A stretch of 64,000 nucleotides of DNA from assembly GCA_963969395.1 (NCBI GenBank), contig OZ017798.1:19832173-19896172 (forward strand). The letters are read 5' to 3'. A program made the position numbers and the translations under genes. Positions within the stretch are counted from its first letter, which is position 1; each line of letters opens with the position of its first letter. Shown here piece by piece: positions 26,099 through 39,027 of this stretch. The notes beneath the pieces were generated by a model. That model saw only the letters and a program-made list of their open reading frames with translations. It ran no database searches and had not been told where the DNA came from. Origin of the DNA: Pseudoscleropodium purum. Its lineage: Eukaryota; Streptophyta; Bryopsida; Hypnales; Brachytheciaceae.

Positions 26099-29000
26099 GT
26101 TCACACAACCAAAGCCTAGTTAGTGACCAAAAACTAACTTTATTTGTGTTTTTGCAAATTGTTGGATTTTGCATTATAGTCTAGATTTCGGTTGACTTAG
26201 TTGAAGGCTTAGGATTTACACACTAAATAGTCTTCATAATTGCATTTGCATCCACTTATTAATAGAATGGTGTAGAAAAGCTTGATGCCCAAATTGAAAT
26301 ATTCAAGCTAGAGGGTTAAGTTTGTTTTAGGAGGCTATTGAATGGGGTTATTTCCTATTTAGCTCTCACTAGGACATTGCACCAAAAAAAATTAGAAAGT
26401 ATATTTTCTTTTAACTACATACAATTATAAACCTCACATGTAAATTCTAATTTCTAAATTTTATTACTCCACTCTTAAAGGCCACAAAGGTGAAAGAATC
26501 TCTCAAATTAGTTCTTATTAAATTTAATCTTTAATAATTTGAAACCTCATATTTTTTTCTAATTCTAATTTGGGTTTGATTCAAGGATAGTTTGATATTG
26601 TAATGCAATACACTACATTTTTTGAGCACAGTGTCTTTGTGACAAACTATCACAATGAGCTCAAAAACAACAACTGAATTGACTTTATTTCATCCCCCCA
26701 TCCTCCAACTCAATCTAAATTGATTTGAATCAAATTAATTATAATATCCCCTCCCCCCTTTCCCATTTGTAATTTTCAAGTGGCCTTTGTGTGCCATTCA
26801 ATATGGGATATATCAAGTATATTTTAGGTGTGTAGCCATAGCTATATTTTAGTACATATACGTATCCAAATATCATATTTGATTACATATCCATATGTTA
26901 GTGATGTATTTGTATCTCAGGATTTTTGAAGATCTATGGCATCAAAGTGGGTAGAAATTTTTTTAATTACAAATCAACAACTCTCATTTTTTTTAGGAGA
27001 GGTGTGTGTTAATTAATTGCAAATTTGTGTTTCGTCTCTTTTTGCCTCATTGTCATTGTCAACTAAAGCTTTTGGACTTTCAATTAAGACCAAGTCACTT
27101 TTTAGCATCAATCTTGTCTTTTACTTTGGGAACCATTGAATCTTTATTTATGAATTTAAATTTCCTATCTTGCATTTCACAAATTGGTTTCATATAGTTG
27201 CTATATTTGCAAAATTTACATTCCTTTCTCACCAACTTGGAAATGACTTTCTTCACCCCAACATTCTTTATTATTTATATACCAAACTTTTTAATTCAAA
27301 CTTTTCTTTAGCATTTTTCATACACTCAAAAACCCTTACTTAACTGGTAGACAACATTTTTTCCTCACAACACCAACTTGAATTCAAAGAAAAGAGAAGA
27401 TTCAGGCTTTATAAATTCCAAATTGGACTTCATTCACATTCAGAATGTTTGATACATCTCAGATCAACCAGAACACTCCTACATCACATACTCAAATTAC
27501 ACTCACAGACTTGACAAATCCATTTGATTATAATTAAATTTCAATTTGATTCATACACCAATGAATGCAGATCAACATATTACTCTAAGGTGTACATACT
27601 TTGCTTCACTCCTGAATTTTCAGGCTTAAAACTAAACTCAAAAAATTCTCACTACTCATATTAACGATTAACAACAATTTCTTTTATTACGGTGTGTAGC
27701 AAGCCTCTAACATTCATACATGCACATTCACACATAATTTACAACTCCCTCATCTCTTTGCACCTTCATCAATCTTTGTCTTTGTGTAAAAGACTCACAT
27801 TCATAAGCAATAAATTCCAATTAGATTCATTGTTACGCACTTGTAAATTGAACCTGACTCACTTGACTCACAATCACATCACACTCAAAGGAACCAATTT
27901 GGTATATAATTTTCAATTAGATTAATCTAAATGGGTAAGTAATCACCATTATACACTTAAAGTTTTGCTTAATAGTTGATATATTTCATCACAATTCCTT
28001 TACCACTTACATCGTCATAGTTTCCCATCATCATTAAACATATTTTTCATTAGAACTCAACCTCTTCTCCACTCATTCAAACTTTCACTTAGGGGATTGT
28101 TGGTATGTGAGTAGTGAGTGCTAAGCAAGGAGTGGTGAGGAAGGATTGGTGAGTGGGAACTTGCAATATTGACATTTTTTTAAAGTAAAAAAAGGTTGAA
28201 AAAGTAGATGGTTTCAGGAGACAATGGATGAAAGCTCATTAAATTATTTTTTAAAGATGTTGGAAAGTTGGAAAAATGGATGAAAGTAGATGGATGGAAT
28301 GGATGAAAGTAGTTGGATCACTTAGATGAAATGGATGAAAAAAATGAATGAAATCAAAAGATGAAAAAGTTAGATGGAACACTTGGATAAAATCTAATTA
28401 CAATGTATGACAAAAATGAATGAAAAAGGTTAGAAAAAATGGGTGAAGGATTAGGAAAGTAAGGAAGAATATATAATTGGGTATGAGGCAAAATGGCAGG
28501 AGCAAGAAAAGCAAGTGAGGAATAAGGATTTTATTAAAAAATATTCAAAATCCTATTATTGTGAAGATAAGTACCTAAAACCATGGATTCAATTTGTTTT
28601 AAATAATTTAGATTGATTTTATAAATCTAAGCTTAACTTGAAGTCGTGGAATCTTGGGAGCTCAAACCTATAGCCATGCTTGGATGTAAGCATTATGATC
28701 CTTTAATTTTTAGATATTTGAAGTCTTGTACAATTATATGAGAGCCCAAAGCAAAGATGAGAGAACAAAGAATTGGGTATTGAAGTTTCATTTATGAAAT
28801 ATAAAAGACCCTATTATTGTGTATTTTACGTTAGAATTTAATTATTGGAGTAAAAAAGCATGTAAAATGGTGAGTTTAAAAATAATGAGGTTAATATATA
28901 AAATGATGGTTTATTATTTTAGTGAAAGTGGGAGGAAATCTATGACCATCAAACCGGACTTAAGATGATAAGATTAATCAGCTTAAAATAAAATAAATGA

Positions 29001-29880
29001 AAAACTATAATTGTACAATACCACCCAAAAAATGACACCTATAGCAATGGCATGATACTGAAACTTTTAAGATTATAGGCATTTGTGAAACATTTACAAA
29101 CAAATCTAGTCTTAAAAATAGGCATAGAGAACCAATATTTATGTAGAAAAGAAGATGGAATAGTTTAATTTGTTTGATCAGCTTGCATATATCATTTAAA
29201 ATTGAGAGCATCTATAATTTAATGTTAGGATATTATAACGAAAATAAAGAATATATTACAAAACTATAGGGCAATTTAGAGCCACAATAGTCAACTCCAT
29301 TGAAAAATGAAAACCATTCAAAGACCATCACTAGAATTGCAATTACTTGAGGCAACACCTTTAATCTCCCATTCTTCTCTTTGCTCTGCTTCTATATCCA
29401 AAAACTCTTTGATCTTTAGATTATATCGACGTTTCCATTGATTCAATACACGAGAGGGGGCTTCAACATATACTTGAGCAATCTTTTCTATATAAATTGG
29501 GAGATTGAAATTGAAAGGCGGACTCTGTTAATTTGTATCTTGCACTTGTTCTACTACATTGCTTCTACAAGACAAAAAAGAAAGGTTGCAATAAGTAAAA
29601 TACAATGCAAAAATCATTTAAGAAGAATGTAATATATTCATATAATAGGTGTTTATGAAAAAACAAGTAAACTACAATTTACGCACAAGAGATGAATTGA
29701 TTCTTTTTTGGTTTCTTTGTAGGTGGTTGATTAGGTGGTGGTGTAGTGACCCTCCCCTTGCCTTTAGAAGTACACATTGCAATAGGGACAAATGGAGAAA
29801 TTTTGGCTTTGAAGATGAGAGATTCATCTTCTATTGTAAGGCCAAGATGTGTCGCCTTGTAGATTGGAGTTTTATGAATT
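26099..29880. other. Gene-free stretch
   Basis: The word ACTCTTAAAGGCCACAAAGG at about 26470 recurs in variant form at 30040 and 30445. From about 26990 the plus strand becomes rich in C and A and poor in G for long runs, while 28080-29000 is the opposite. No gene or transposon boundary could be supported. Confidence 0.35.
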
Positions 29881-29889
29881 ACCCATAGG

Positions 29890-30490
29890 CAATCTACCCC
29901 TAGTATAGAAAGTTCATTTGTAGGAGAATTTAAAATAGGAATCTAGATAAGTAGATTTCTTTAATCCTACTAGTAAACACAACCAATTGATTTTGTATTA
30001 TAATCCTTCCAACTAGGCCTAATTGCAAACTACTCTCCCTTCTTAAAGGCCATAAAGGTGAGAATCAATATCTTCCAATCTCGGCTCTTTTTCTTTATTT
30101 TTAACTTGGTACTCTTTTACCAATTGGTCCAAATACTTAAGACAGCTTTGCTTTATCGATTCAACATCTAACTTGGTCTCTTATCTTCACAATCATATTC
30201 CTAATTGATACTTCTTATAGCGTAGATCAGCATGTGTAGAAGGATGTTAGAACCAAATTCGGATTTACCCAACTAGTATAGTTCGTTCCGGAGGGGACTA
30301 TTTAAATAGGATTGTTTCTAACTGAATCTAAATTAATTCCTAATGAGTCATTGCAACATGGTATTTTGAAGAAAATAAAGTTCCTTAAATCAACTATAAC
30401 TATGTTTTCCTCACATGATAGCTAATTACACAATTTGTCACTCCACTCTTAATGGCCACAAAGGTAAGAAATGCTCCCAATTTGTATCTT
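29890..30490. repeat. Diverged ~400-bp tandem direct repeat
   Basis: The segment from AGTATAGAAAGTTCATTTG near 29900 to GGCCATAAAGGTGAG near 30065 recurs from AGTATAGTTCGTTCC near 30275 to GGCCACAAAGGTAAG near 30470. Both copies end in a splice-donor-like AAAGGTRAG. They could be duplicated exon ends or remnants of LTRs. Confidence 0.4.
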
Positions 30491-32250
30491 TAATTATCTT
30501 ATTTATTACGCTTGAATTCCTTTATCTTTATCTTCCAGCAACTTGGGTCTTTATCTTTCCAACTGGGATCTCCATCAGCCATTGGGCCGCCTGCTTCCGA
30601 CTTGGATTACTGGATTGCCACAGCACTGCCGCAGGGCAGTCTGGACTCCTACTCCCTATTCGGTATTCGGCCTACTCACAGACATACCAAATCGGCAATC
30701 GATTTCAGCCAGACTCTCTACAATGCTCCAAATTGGTTTCAACCATACACTCTCAATTGTTCAATAATACGCATATCAATACACAATAAAAATTACTCAA
30801 TAAATTCACAACTGGGTTGCTCCAGTTTACTACAACGACACTTCACACATACAGAAAGACAATTTGGAAAGCAATTCCGTTATATTCATCATGCCAAATT
30901 GACAACCAAGATCACCATTACAATTTGCCATTATACTTGTTCATACTCACAAAACCATCTCATAATTACTCACAATATAATTCTAATCTCTCCTACTGGC
31001 AATCGGACAAATAACTCCAATTAGGCTCGTAACATCTCAATCTTATATTGCAATCCAGCTCAAATCTAATTTCCACACTTCTGCACTAAACTGCCTGATT
31101 GAACATTACAATCACTATTCTCCCAAATTGATCTCATCTTTTCTACACACTACAATCCAAGCTCAAATCTAATTCAGATTTTTCTGCACCAACTTGGAAT
31201 CTCCTGCATTCACTACATCTCACTTCCTTGAAGCACACACTAACATAAATCCTCCATAACGTACGCACCAAATCATCACCCGATTTGGTAAATCTTCAAC
31301 ATTCATCTTTTCCCTTCCACATCTGCATCAACATTCACTGCCCAACAACACTCCGACTTGGACACAATCTCAAACACTCTGACTCGACACCAGACCACGT
31401 ACTCACAATTCCCAATTCGGAATTCACACACACACACAAGAACATGAACAGAAAACACAAAGAAAACGGAAATACACAGCCTGCACCAACTGGGACTCGC
31501 ACTGGACTCTCTCAAACAGTGGGTAAAAAGAAATGACAGCAAAAACAACCCAAATAGGCACTAGAGACGACGACTCGCAACTGCCCAACCAACTCGGCAG
31601 CTTCAATTGGAACAACTGACATTCCTACTTGGACCCCACACACCTCCTGACTTGCCAACTCAGACTCGGCAAACAACATCCTAATAGGCAAGCAGACCAT
31701 CAACCAATTTGGAACCTTCTGACTTGGACTCCAAACCACCCTAATTGACCCATTCAACTCCGAATTGGACACCATTCAATGCTCTAAAACAATCAAAATA
31801 GCACTCTCAATTAACCAATTGTTTGCAACAAATTGCAAATTACACTCCGATTAGTACAAAATAAAACAAAAATTTACTTCCTATCAGACTATCTACAGCA
31901 TGGCAGTCTACCAACTCGGAATTGACTCTCTTCTATTTATAGGCACTCACATTTTCATTATTACTCACTTGCTTTCCACTTGACAAATTGCTCCTTATTA
32001 TCTTTATTTCTTTTAGCCTCCCATTTGGTCCTCACGTCAACTCAAATTACTCTCAATTCACACCAGTATTTAACACAACTATTGACTAGATAATATCATG
32101 CACAAATCAAGTCTTTTGATTTGGTTTACAATTTAAAGATTTGTTAAACTTCCATTTGAATCCATACTCCAAATTTAACATATAAACATCATACAACCAG
32201 GACATTCACATAACCATTTAAACATACACAACTCGGATTTGGCAAATTCA
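30490..32250. other. C-rich, G-poor plus strand, no gene seen
   Basis: Long runs rich in CAC, ACTC and AATTGG/ACTCGG words give a strong strand asymmetry. Overlapping frames on both strands (30415-31024 plus, 31285-31775 both) are compositional and carry no motif. The origin is unknown. Confidence 0.4.
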
Positions 32251-32254
32251 CTAC

Positions 32255-32415
32255 CACTACTAGAAACTTTAGTTTCTCTATTGTTTCAGTTGCGTTGATT
32301 TGATTGTTTTTCTATTGATTTTCAATAGAAATTAATAGAATTTTGTCAAAATCAACAGAAAAATGACTACATCAACGTAATTAAAACAATAGAAAAACTA
32401 AAGTTTCTAGTAGTG
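32255..32415. mobile_element. CACTA-type MITE, 161 bp
   Basis: The perfect inverted ends are CACTACTAGAAACTTTAGTT and its complement, and the element is flanked on both sides by TAC (32252-32254 and 32416-32418). The whole element is close to palindromic. It belongs to the same family as 1021-1175. No coding capacity. Confidence 0.88.
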
Positions 32416-32419
32416 TACC

Positions 32420-33087
32420 AATCTGTTATTCAACATTATATCGATTACAACGATACATCGAATTGAACATACAGGATGACACTATAACAATTCCCATTAG
32501 ACACACATCCAACTTCACCTAATACACTTATACATGTAAATCAATTCACAAGCATTCATAATGGAGCCATACACTTGTACAATCATAGATTTACACTTAA
32601 ACTTCAATTTCTCACACAATTCAATCTAGTTTATTACTCATCACAACAACTACACATCCAATAATAACAACTGCACATACACAACCAGATACATCACATA
32701 CTCCAATACAAACACACCATACTACACTCCAATTAAGCAAACGACCACTTAATATATTAATTGCAACGAAAACACAAGAATGAAAATAAGTAACTCTGAC
32801 TGAACTCGCACTAGACACGCTTGACAATGGGTAAGTTGCTCCATGCTCTACAACACCAAATAGGCAACCCCGAAGATGACCAACTGCCATCAAATTGGAT
32901 CACCTAAATTCAAATCCGAATAGGCACATACTAGTCCCTACTGAGCTTTTTTACTACTTGATGTTAACCCAACTGGTAAGATAAACCGATTAGAAAATAA
33001 CTAGCACTAACATATTGAAATGCACTTTCAACAACTAAAATTAGCTCACTACAACCCATAGCACCAAACAAAAATGAAAATTCTTAC
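32420..33087. other. Gene-free stretch, may hold lost 3' exons
   Basis: C-rich plus-strand sequence continues here. It lies just downstream of the last recognisable exon of the minus-strand ParB-methylase pseudogene and should contain its end, but no further exon could be read. Confidence 0.3.
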
Positions 33088-34036
33088 CAACTAGGTATAG
33101 ACTCCTATCTACACGCCTATCCTAGTCTCCAAACAAGCTTTGATGAATGATCCTGATGGAAAATAAAAGATATATGAATGAAATTTCAAAGAGTCAATTA
33201 AATGCAATAATGAAAACAATTTGAAATTGTAGAAAATAAAAAAAATACTTGTTGTAGCTTTGCAATCAAGGACAATATCTCTAGGCTTGCAAAATTGTTG
33301 AATGAGATCTTGTATGAAGGGTAAGTTTTTCTCGCACGGTCCTCTCTATGGAACTTCTTCATTCATAGAAAGGTTTTTGGTGTCTCTCAAATTGAAAACA
33401 ACATCATTTTTCTCTATTGATTCACCATTATAAAAAGAGCCACGGTTCTCTTGGAATGAAAATCGCAAAGGAATGTCTCAATGAATGAACAATTGAATCC
33501 AGAACCTAACAGATTAGAGCATTCAAAAGTTAAATATTAGAAGAGAAATTGTATTCATTATGCCCATTTCTACAATTCAAGCATGTATTAAAATTCAATT
33601 CAACCATTCTTCTTAATCCTTACAAGTAGTAGTGAAGATGTAAATTGCAAATTTTCTATATATCATCATTGATGGGTTGCAAATAGATGCAAGATGCTAT
33701 TCATTGATTTCCCACCAATCTTTAGTCAACTTCATATCATATTAGTCGGCCAACTCATTAACTTCTTTTAGCAAACTATGGTTGTCACAATGTATGAGTA
33801 GTAAGGCACCATCGTTGTGCAAATACATGTTAGCCATCTCTCAACATAGTTTTTTGAGCATAAATTCTAGTCTAGAATTGAAGTCAAAATACTTGGAACG
33901 GGGAGATTCTCAGGAATGTCTGCAATAATCAAATCAATCCTTGTATGCTTGTACTTTTTACAAAGTCGAAGGTGATAGTACGATTGCGAGTAGCACTAAT
34001 TTGTACATTTCATACATCTCAAGTTAGAATTAGAAT
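33088..34036 (-). other. N4/N6 DNA methylase domain exons
   Basis: Three exons (34036-33624, 33505-33249, 33152-33088) carry the domain. The motif order, catalytic IV then SAM-binding I, is that of the permuted beta-type methylases of the N6_N4_Mtase family. Motif IV is degraded to ADIPEN from the family's DPPY-like form. Motif I is split by an intron exactly after ATT and reads ATTRSFIKAC, a plausible decay of the glycine-rich loop. The donor at 33624 is GTAAGG and the acceptor before 33152 is CATCAG. Base specificity (N4-cytosine or N6-adenine) cannot be told. Confidence 0.7.
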
Positions 34037-36186
34037 CTTCAAAAACAATGGTATAAAAAAATACTAGATTTAAGTTTAGAATACAATACCTTAGCAATGG
34101 TATTATGCAACTTTATCCATTGAAGATCAGGGCCAGTGGGCTCTTCTAAACTATTCAAGAGAGTAGTAATAGAAATGCATTCTACAAAGACATGAAAAAA
34201 ATGTGGTTTTATCCTAAAAGAGCTTATTGAAGGGAACAATACTTTTTTCTTCTTCCAAATTCAATAAGTAGTGGCGTGAACAACATTTGATAAAGAGGAA
34301 TCTAGAGTAGCACATGCAAAGCCATCATTAGGGCCTTGGTTTGACATAGGTGTTGTTTCAAGACTCTTTGAGAGCAAAGCCACAAGCTCATTCTCTACCT
34401 CCTCTTTATCCACCTTCTCTTTTGCCACCTTTTTTTGTCTATACCTTCTCTTTTGCCGCCATTCTATCTCCATTTTCTCCTTTGTGAGCTTCTTCTTCTT
34501 TGGTGTCTTCTTGTGTGGTTGAATTTCTTTAGAATTATCTTCTTGCACATCCTCAAGGTCAATAGGAATAAGCTTACCACCATGAAAAGTTCTTTTCTCT
34601 ACCACCTCTGAGTCTGAAATGTAGTTTTGATGACAATTAAGGTACCACCCTCTTGCTTCAAAGTGTGGAGGTTTGAATTTCTTCAATTGCTCAAAAGTGT
34701 ATATATAGAGATCAAAGTCTTTCTCCAACCAATATACAAAAAATGGTGATTAAGCCTTTGTTGAGATTGCATTCTTTTGAAGTAGAGCTCGTATGAAGTA
34801 CTTGAAGTTGAAGATACAAGTGGCATGATGAGCAATCAATTCATGAAATATCTTGCAAAAATAACAAATGAAACATTTTCATCTATTAAATAGGCAAAAA
34901 AGGATCCAAAATTAAAAGACAATAAAAACCTAAACAATTGTAAATGCCATCAATTTGAATAGTATTATAGTACTTGTATACAATACATTTCATTGTACTT
35001 TTAGTTCTAAGGAACTCTTTAAATAAAGACTTCTTCATGTAGAATTTTTTTTTTAATTTCCAAAGAAAGAAGTGAATGCTTTATCCCATAGAAGGATGCA
35101 CCAACTTTCAACATAATCAAAGGGCTTTTGAATTCCTTAAATGGTCCAATCTACAATGATTTTTTCATCTTTGCAAGTGTTTGTAACCATTTTCACAATT
35201 ACCTCCTCCAATTGTTAAAATAAAATAGAGAATGTTAAGAAAGTAAAGTGTAAGACTATAATAATTGTCATTGAAGAGTTCATTTGTAATGTGAGAACAA
35301 TATCGTAGCCCCAAAAGATGCTTTGTTGATTCAAGAATCCCAAAAGACTTCCTTACCTTTAAACCTTGGAAAACAATAAGATTGTCGAATTGTCAACAAC
35401 ATATTCCACCATCTTAACCACTATGCCTTGTGTTTTGATTCAATGTTAGCAGTGTCTATCTTTTGTATTTTTTTTATTGTCATTTTAAGAGTTGAATTTT
35501 CACTAAAGTGACGATTAATCTAAACATGTGATAACATTTATTGTAGAGCAAAACAAATATAATGAAATATTTTGAGATTGCAATTATAAATGGAATAAAA
35601 ATGAATTTATACCTCTTTCAAAAAATCATTTTCATTATTTGAATTTGCCACCACAAAATACTTAACAAAGTCTTTGGTATAAATAGCCTTCATAAACTTG
35701 TCTAAGGCATTTTTCATTGCTTTCCAAATGCCTAGAGTAGTTCTTTCTTGGAGTGTTGTTTGCATTGTACATTTTTGAGCTGCTTCATTGGTGGCCATTG
35801 CAATCTCCTGCTACGATTGGAAATAGAATGTCAAGAGGATTATATAAATTATACAAACTATATGAAAAAAATAATTAAAAAGACAATTGTACCTTATATA
35901 AGATGGAGATGAAGACATTGACTATCAAGGAAAACTAACTTGGTCTCATTGCCTTGACCTTCTTACAATATTGGTACTCTTAAGGGGAAATAAGGTCTAT
36001 GAAATCAACGAGGGGTAGAACTCCAAAATTCTTAACTTGGCACAATCTAGTTGGAATTGTGCTTTTAACATGATTGTATTCAGTAGACTTATACAATGCA
36101 TTTAAATGGGAATAAAAACAAATTCAATTGCAAGACATTCATAATGAAATCATACAAATTTAATTTAAATCAAGTAGGAAATATAC

Positions 36187-36779
36187 CAATTAATGTCGCT
36201 CATGGCATTTAGTAAGTTTGCCACTTGACCTCTTGAATCTAATATAATGCAATGTACTTACCAATGCCAATGCAATTTTTCAAGATGACAATTGGTAATA
36301 TGGTGCATCCATGCCATCAAATAGTGATTCCCGTCCCAAACATAAAACATCTTAATTCTCAATTGGACAAGGTTATCATTTGCCATCAACTCCTTCTTAA
36401 ATTCCTCATTAATAAGTTGCCAAAGAAGATCCTACTTTGCAATTTTTTCTTTGCTCATTTTTACAGTTTTTTAAAAATTGTTGTATAAAAAAATGTGCAA
36501 AACATGATCACTTTTATGATAATCAACTATGAATTTACTCTCCAATCTTTGGATGCTCACTTCATCAATTGGTCAAATCTCATTCATTACAATCATTTTG
36601 TAAAGAAGAATTTGGAGGCAGAACTTCGTACTTGGCTGTATATGTAGTGAGTTGATGAGACCTATGAAGTTCATTTTCAGTTGTCAATAGTGGAGTTGCT
36701 CACTTTCTACTACGCTCGTTATATGAAGTGGACACTCGCATATGTATTCATCATCTTCTTCAAGATCAATTGAAACAAC
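36187..36779 (-). other. ParB/Srx-like domain exon
   Basis: This exon is one long frame with five stops. Its first part has a PIDEVSIQRLES segment, like the start of ParB nuclease folds, after MIVMNEI. The core LRIKMFYVWDGNHYLMAW follows, then HCIILDSRGQVANLLNAM. In ParB/sulfiredoxin folds the DGNHR loop contacts nucleotide; here R to Y requires both changes expected from decay of a CpG. The acceptor is at 36780 and the donor after 36187. Confidence 0.6.
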
Positions 36780-37702
36780 CTTCAAATGCATAATTTACAA
36801 ATATGAATATGACATAATGAAAGATATGACTCCAAGATGTAAACTAGAAGTAAATTCATATCAAATGCTATAAACTTGGTATTTACAATATCTCAAAGTA
36901 GATTGAAATGTGCAATTTGTGTCAAGTGATATGAAGTACGACCATAAAACTTCAATGCTATTTGCATCACTACTCGTGCCCGCAAATGGATAGGGATAAC
37001 CGACAAAACCTTAACAACATCTTTAGCATGTGTAGAAGCTACAAATGGTTTTGACGTAAATATGGACATTGGAGACGTACAAATGTAATCTATGGATGAA
37101 GGCTAAGGTTATGTTGGCACATATACTAGTGAGGTCACCATATGTGAAGGCTTAAGCCATGACATTAGAGTATGAGGTAGAGAGGACTTAGCCTCCTCGA
37201 ATGCTAAAGACGTATTTCTTACAACATTAGACTAGCAATGGTAGTACATTATCTCATTGCTTTTGATATTGTTGAGGTCAATCACCTCATAAGTTGCATT
37301 TGTAAGCACGATCTGTAAAACCTAAATTGAAAATGGACATTTACAAAAATTAAAGTAAATATTAAAAATAATGGTAGATGATATTGAATGGAAATAGATA
37401 ATATTGAATTGAAGTAGATGAATTGAAATATGCTTACAATTAGCATATATCTGGATTGGTAGTGGTGGCAAATCTCTTGTAAGTACAATTAGAGATGTTG
37501 TAATTGTGCATGTTTCTCCTTTAATAGTTTTGTTGACATTGTCTTCATTCTCGCCCTCTTCTTTAGTAACATTGTTAATGTTGATAGTCTTATCTTTGTC
37601 TTTAGTATATGAAGCAATAATAATAATTTCCTTATCTCTTCATCTTTTTCATTCACTTCATTAATATATACATTCGAAAATAAAATGTGAGTGATGATCC
37701 TT

Positions 37703-38362
37703 ATCAACGAGTAACTCTAAAAAATTTAGTACGCTAGTGGACTAAGAATTCTAAACCGTAAGATTCTAAAAAAAGCATCTTTGTCAACAAGTAACCCTAA
37801 AAAATTCATCACATTAGTGACCCTAAATCCTAAACCATAAAACCCTAAATACTAAATCTTTATTGACAAGGGATTCTAAAAAATTCAATACATTAGAAGA
37901 CTGAAAACCCTAAACTGTAAGACCCTAAACTTTAAATCCTTATTAGTGAGGGACCTTCAAAAAAATCAGCACACGAATGAATCTAAAACCCCAAACTGCA
38001 AGATCTTAAAGAAAATATCCTCATTAATGAGGGACCTTCAAAAATTTAGCACACTAATGAACTGAAAATACTAAGCTGTTTAGCTGCAAGACTCTAAAAA
38101 AGCATCTTTGTCAACGAAAGATCTTAAAAAATTCAACACACTACTGGACTGAAAATACTAAATTGCAAGATGTTAAAAAAGCATTCTTGTCAACGAGGGA
38201 CTCCGAAAAATTTAGCACACTAGTGGACTGAAAATACTAAACCGCCAAACATTAAAAAAGCGTCTTTATCAATGAGGGACTTTGAAAAATTTAGCACACT
38301 AGTGGATTGAAAATACTAAATTACAAAACGTTGAGAAAGCATCTTCGTCAATGAGGGGCCCT
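37703..38362. repeat. 79-80-bp tandem array, ~8 copies
   Basis: The anchor TCAACGAGGGA or a variant recurs at 37704, 37784, 37864, 37944, 38024, 38111, 38190, 38269 and 38348, giving periods of 79-80 with one of 87. Units share TTTAGCACACTAGTGGACTGA and CTAAAAAAGCATCTTTG. The array fills the first intron of the ParB-methylase pseudogene. Some units contain CCCTAAA-like words. Confidence 0.9.
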
Positions 38363-38518
38363 AAAACAACAACAATGTAAAAAACAACAAGTTTTGGACC
38401 ACTTTTTTGAAATCCTAAACCAAAAAAGAATGAACATGTATATAGCAGTTTTTATCTCAATGTCTAGTTGGATATTTGCCTCTCTTCCATCCATTGTATA
38501 TTTCTCCTCATCTTCCAT

Positions 38519-39019
38519 GATCTACAATGAGCAAAAATTCCTAAACCTTGAGTGAAAAGGCTCCTTGCCAACGAGTATTCAAAATAATCTAATAATACAA
38601 ACTATAGTGTGTATAATATCTGAAAACTGAAGTATTCATTGGAAAAAGAAAAGAAAAAAAGAGAGTATAAAACTAGTAGATGTAGAGCAAAAGAATCTTC
38701 TTCTTAATAATTGTTTTAATTTTTAAGATTTCAAAGTCAATTATTTTTTGCTTGTACATTATAACCTCATAGTTTAGCTCAGTTTTAAAAAAATTGGACT
38801 CATAACTGATTTTATAAAAGTCCGCTAAATCCACTAAAAAGTCCATGGGCAAGATTTGGACAAAAAACTTTTGACTTCAAAGATTTCAAGTTACATTCTA
38901 ACATTGTGTTTTGTTTTTTGGACTATAAAACATTCAATAAGTGTCTGTTTGGAGCATGCTATATACCATTGGAATTGTATTCTCAAACTACACATTCTTT
39001 TCATTTTATTGTGTAATGC
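38519..39019. other. Gene-free stretch
   Basis: This is the region upstream of the ParB-methylase pseudogene start on the minus strand. No promoter element could be assigned. Confidence 0.35.
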
Positions 39020-39027
39020 ACCTCTAT

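Larger units (their letters stand above)
33088..38518 (-). pseudogene. ParB-like domain + N4/N6 DNA methylase, multi-exon pseudogene
   Basis: Eleven putative exons were read on the minus strand: a start region at 38518-38430, then 37707-37438, 37312-36887, 36779-36187, ~36120-35893, 35807-35613, 35459-34930, 34851-34090, 34036-33624, 33505-33249 and 33152-33088. Most have GT/AG borders and keep frame across introns. Exon 4 encodes a ParB/sulfiredoxin-type core containing VWDGNHYLMAW, close to the family's DGNHR signature with R now Y. Exons 9-11 encode a permuted N4/N6 (DPPY-class) DNA methylase: RIDLIIADIPEN at the catalytic motif IV position, YLHNDGALLLIH, CEKNLPFIQDLI, then DIVLDCKATT joined to RSFIKACLET at the SAM-binding motif I position. 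Basic and acidic linkers separate the domains. There are more than a dozen in-frame stops and at least three frameshifts, so it is dead. ParB-methylase fusions are known in bacteria and phages. Exon borders are hand-read. Confidence 0.72.

Noticed and set aside
30415..31024. Cluster of overlapping plus-strand frames up to 170 codons
   Set aside because: All three frames are open because of skewed composition, and none has a motif.
37790..37935. CCCTAAA-like words suggesting an interstitial telomere
   Set aside because: They fall within degenerate units of the 80-bp minisatellite and are not in a 7-bp tandem register.
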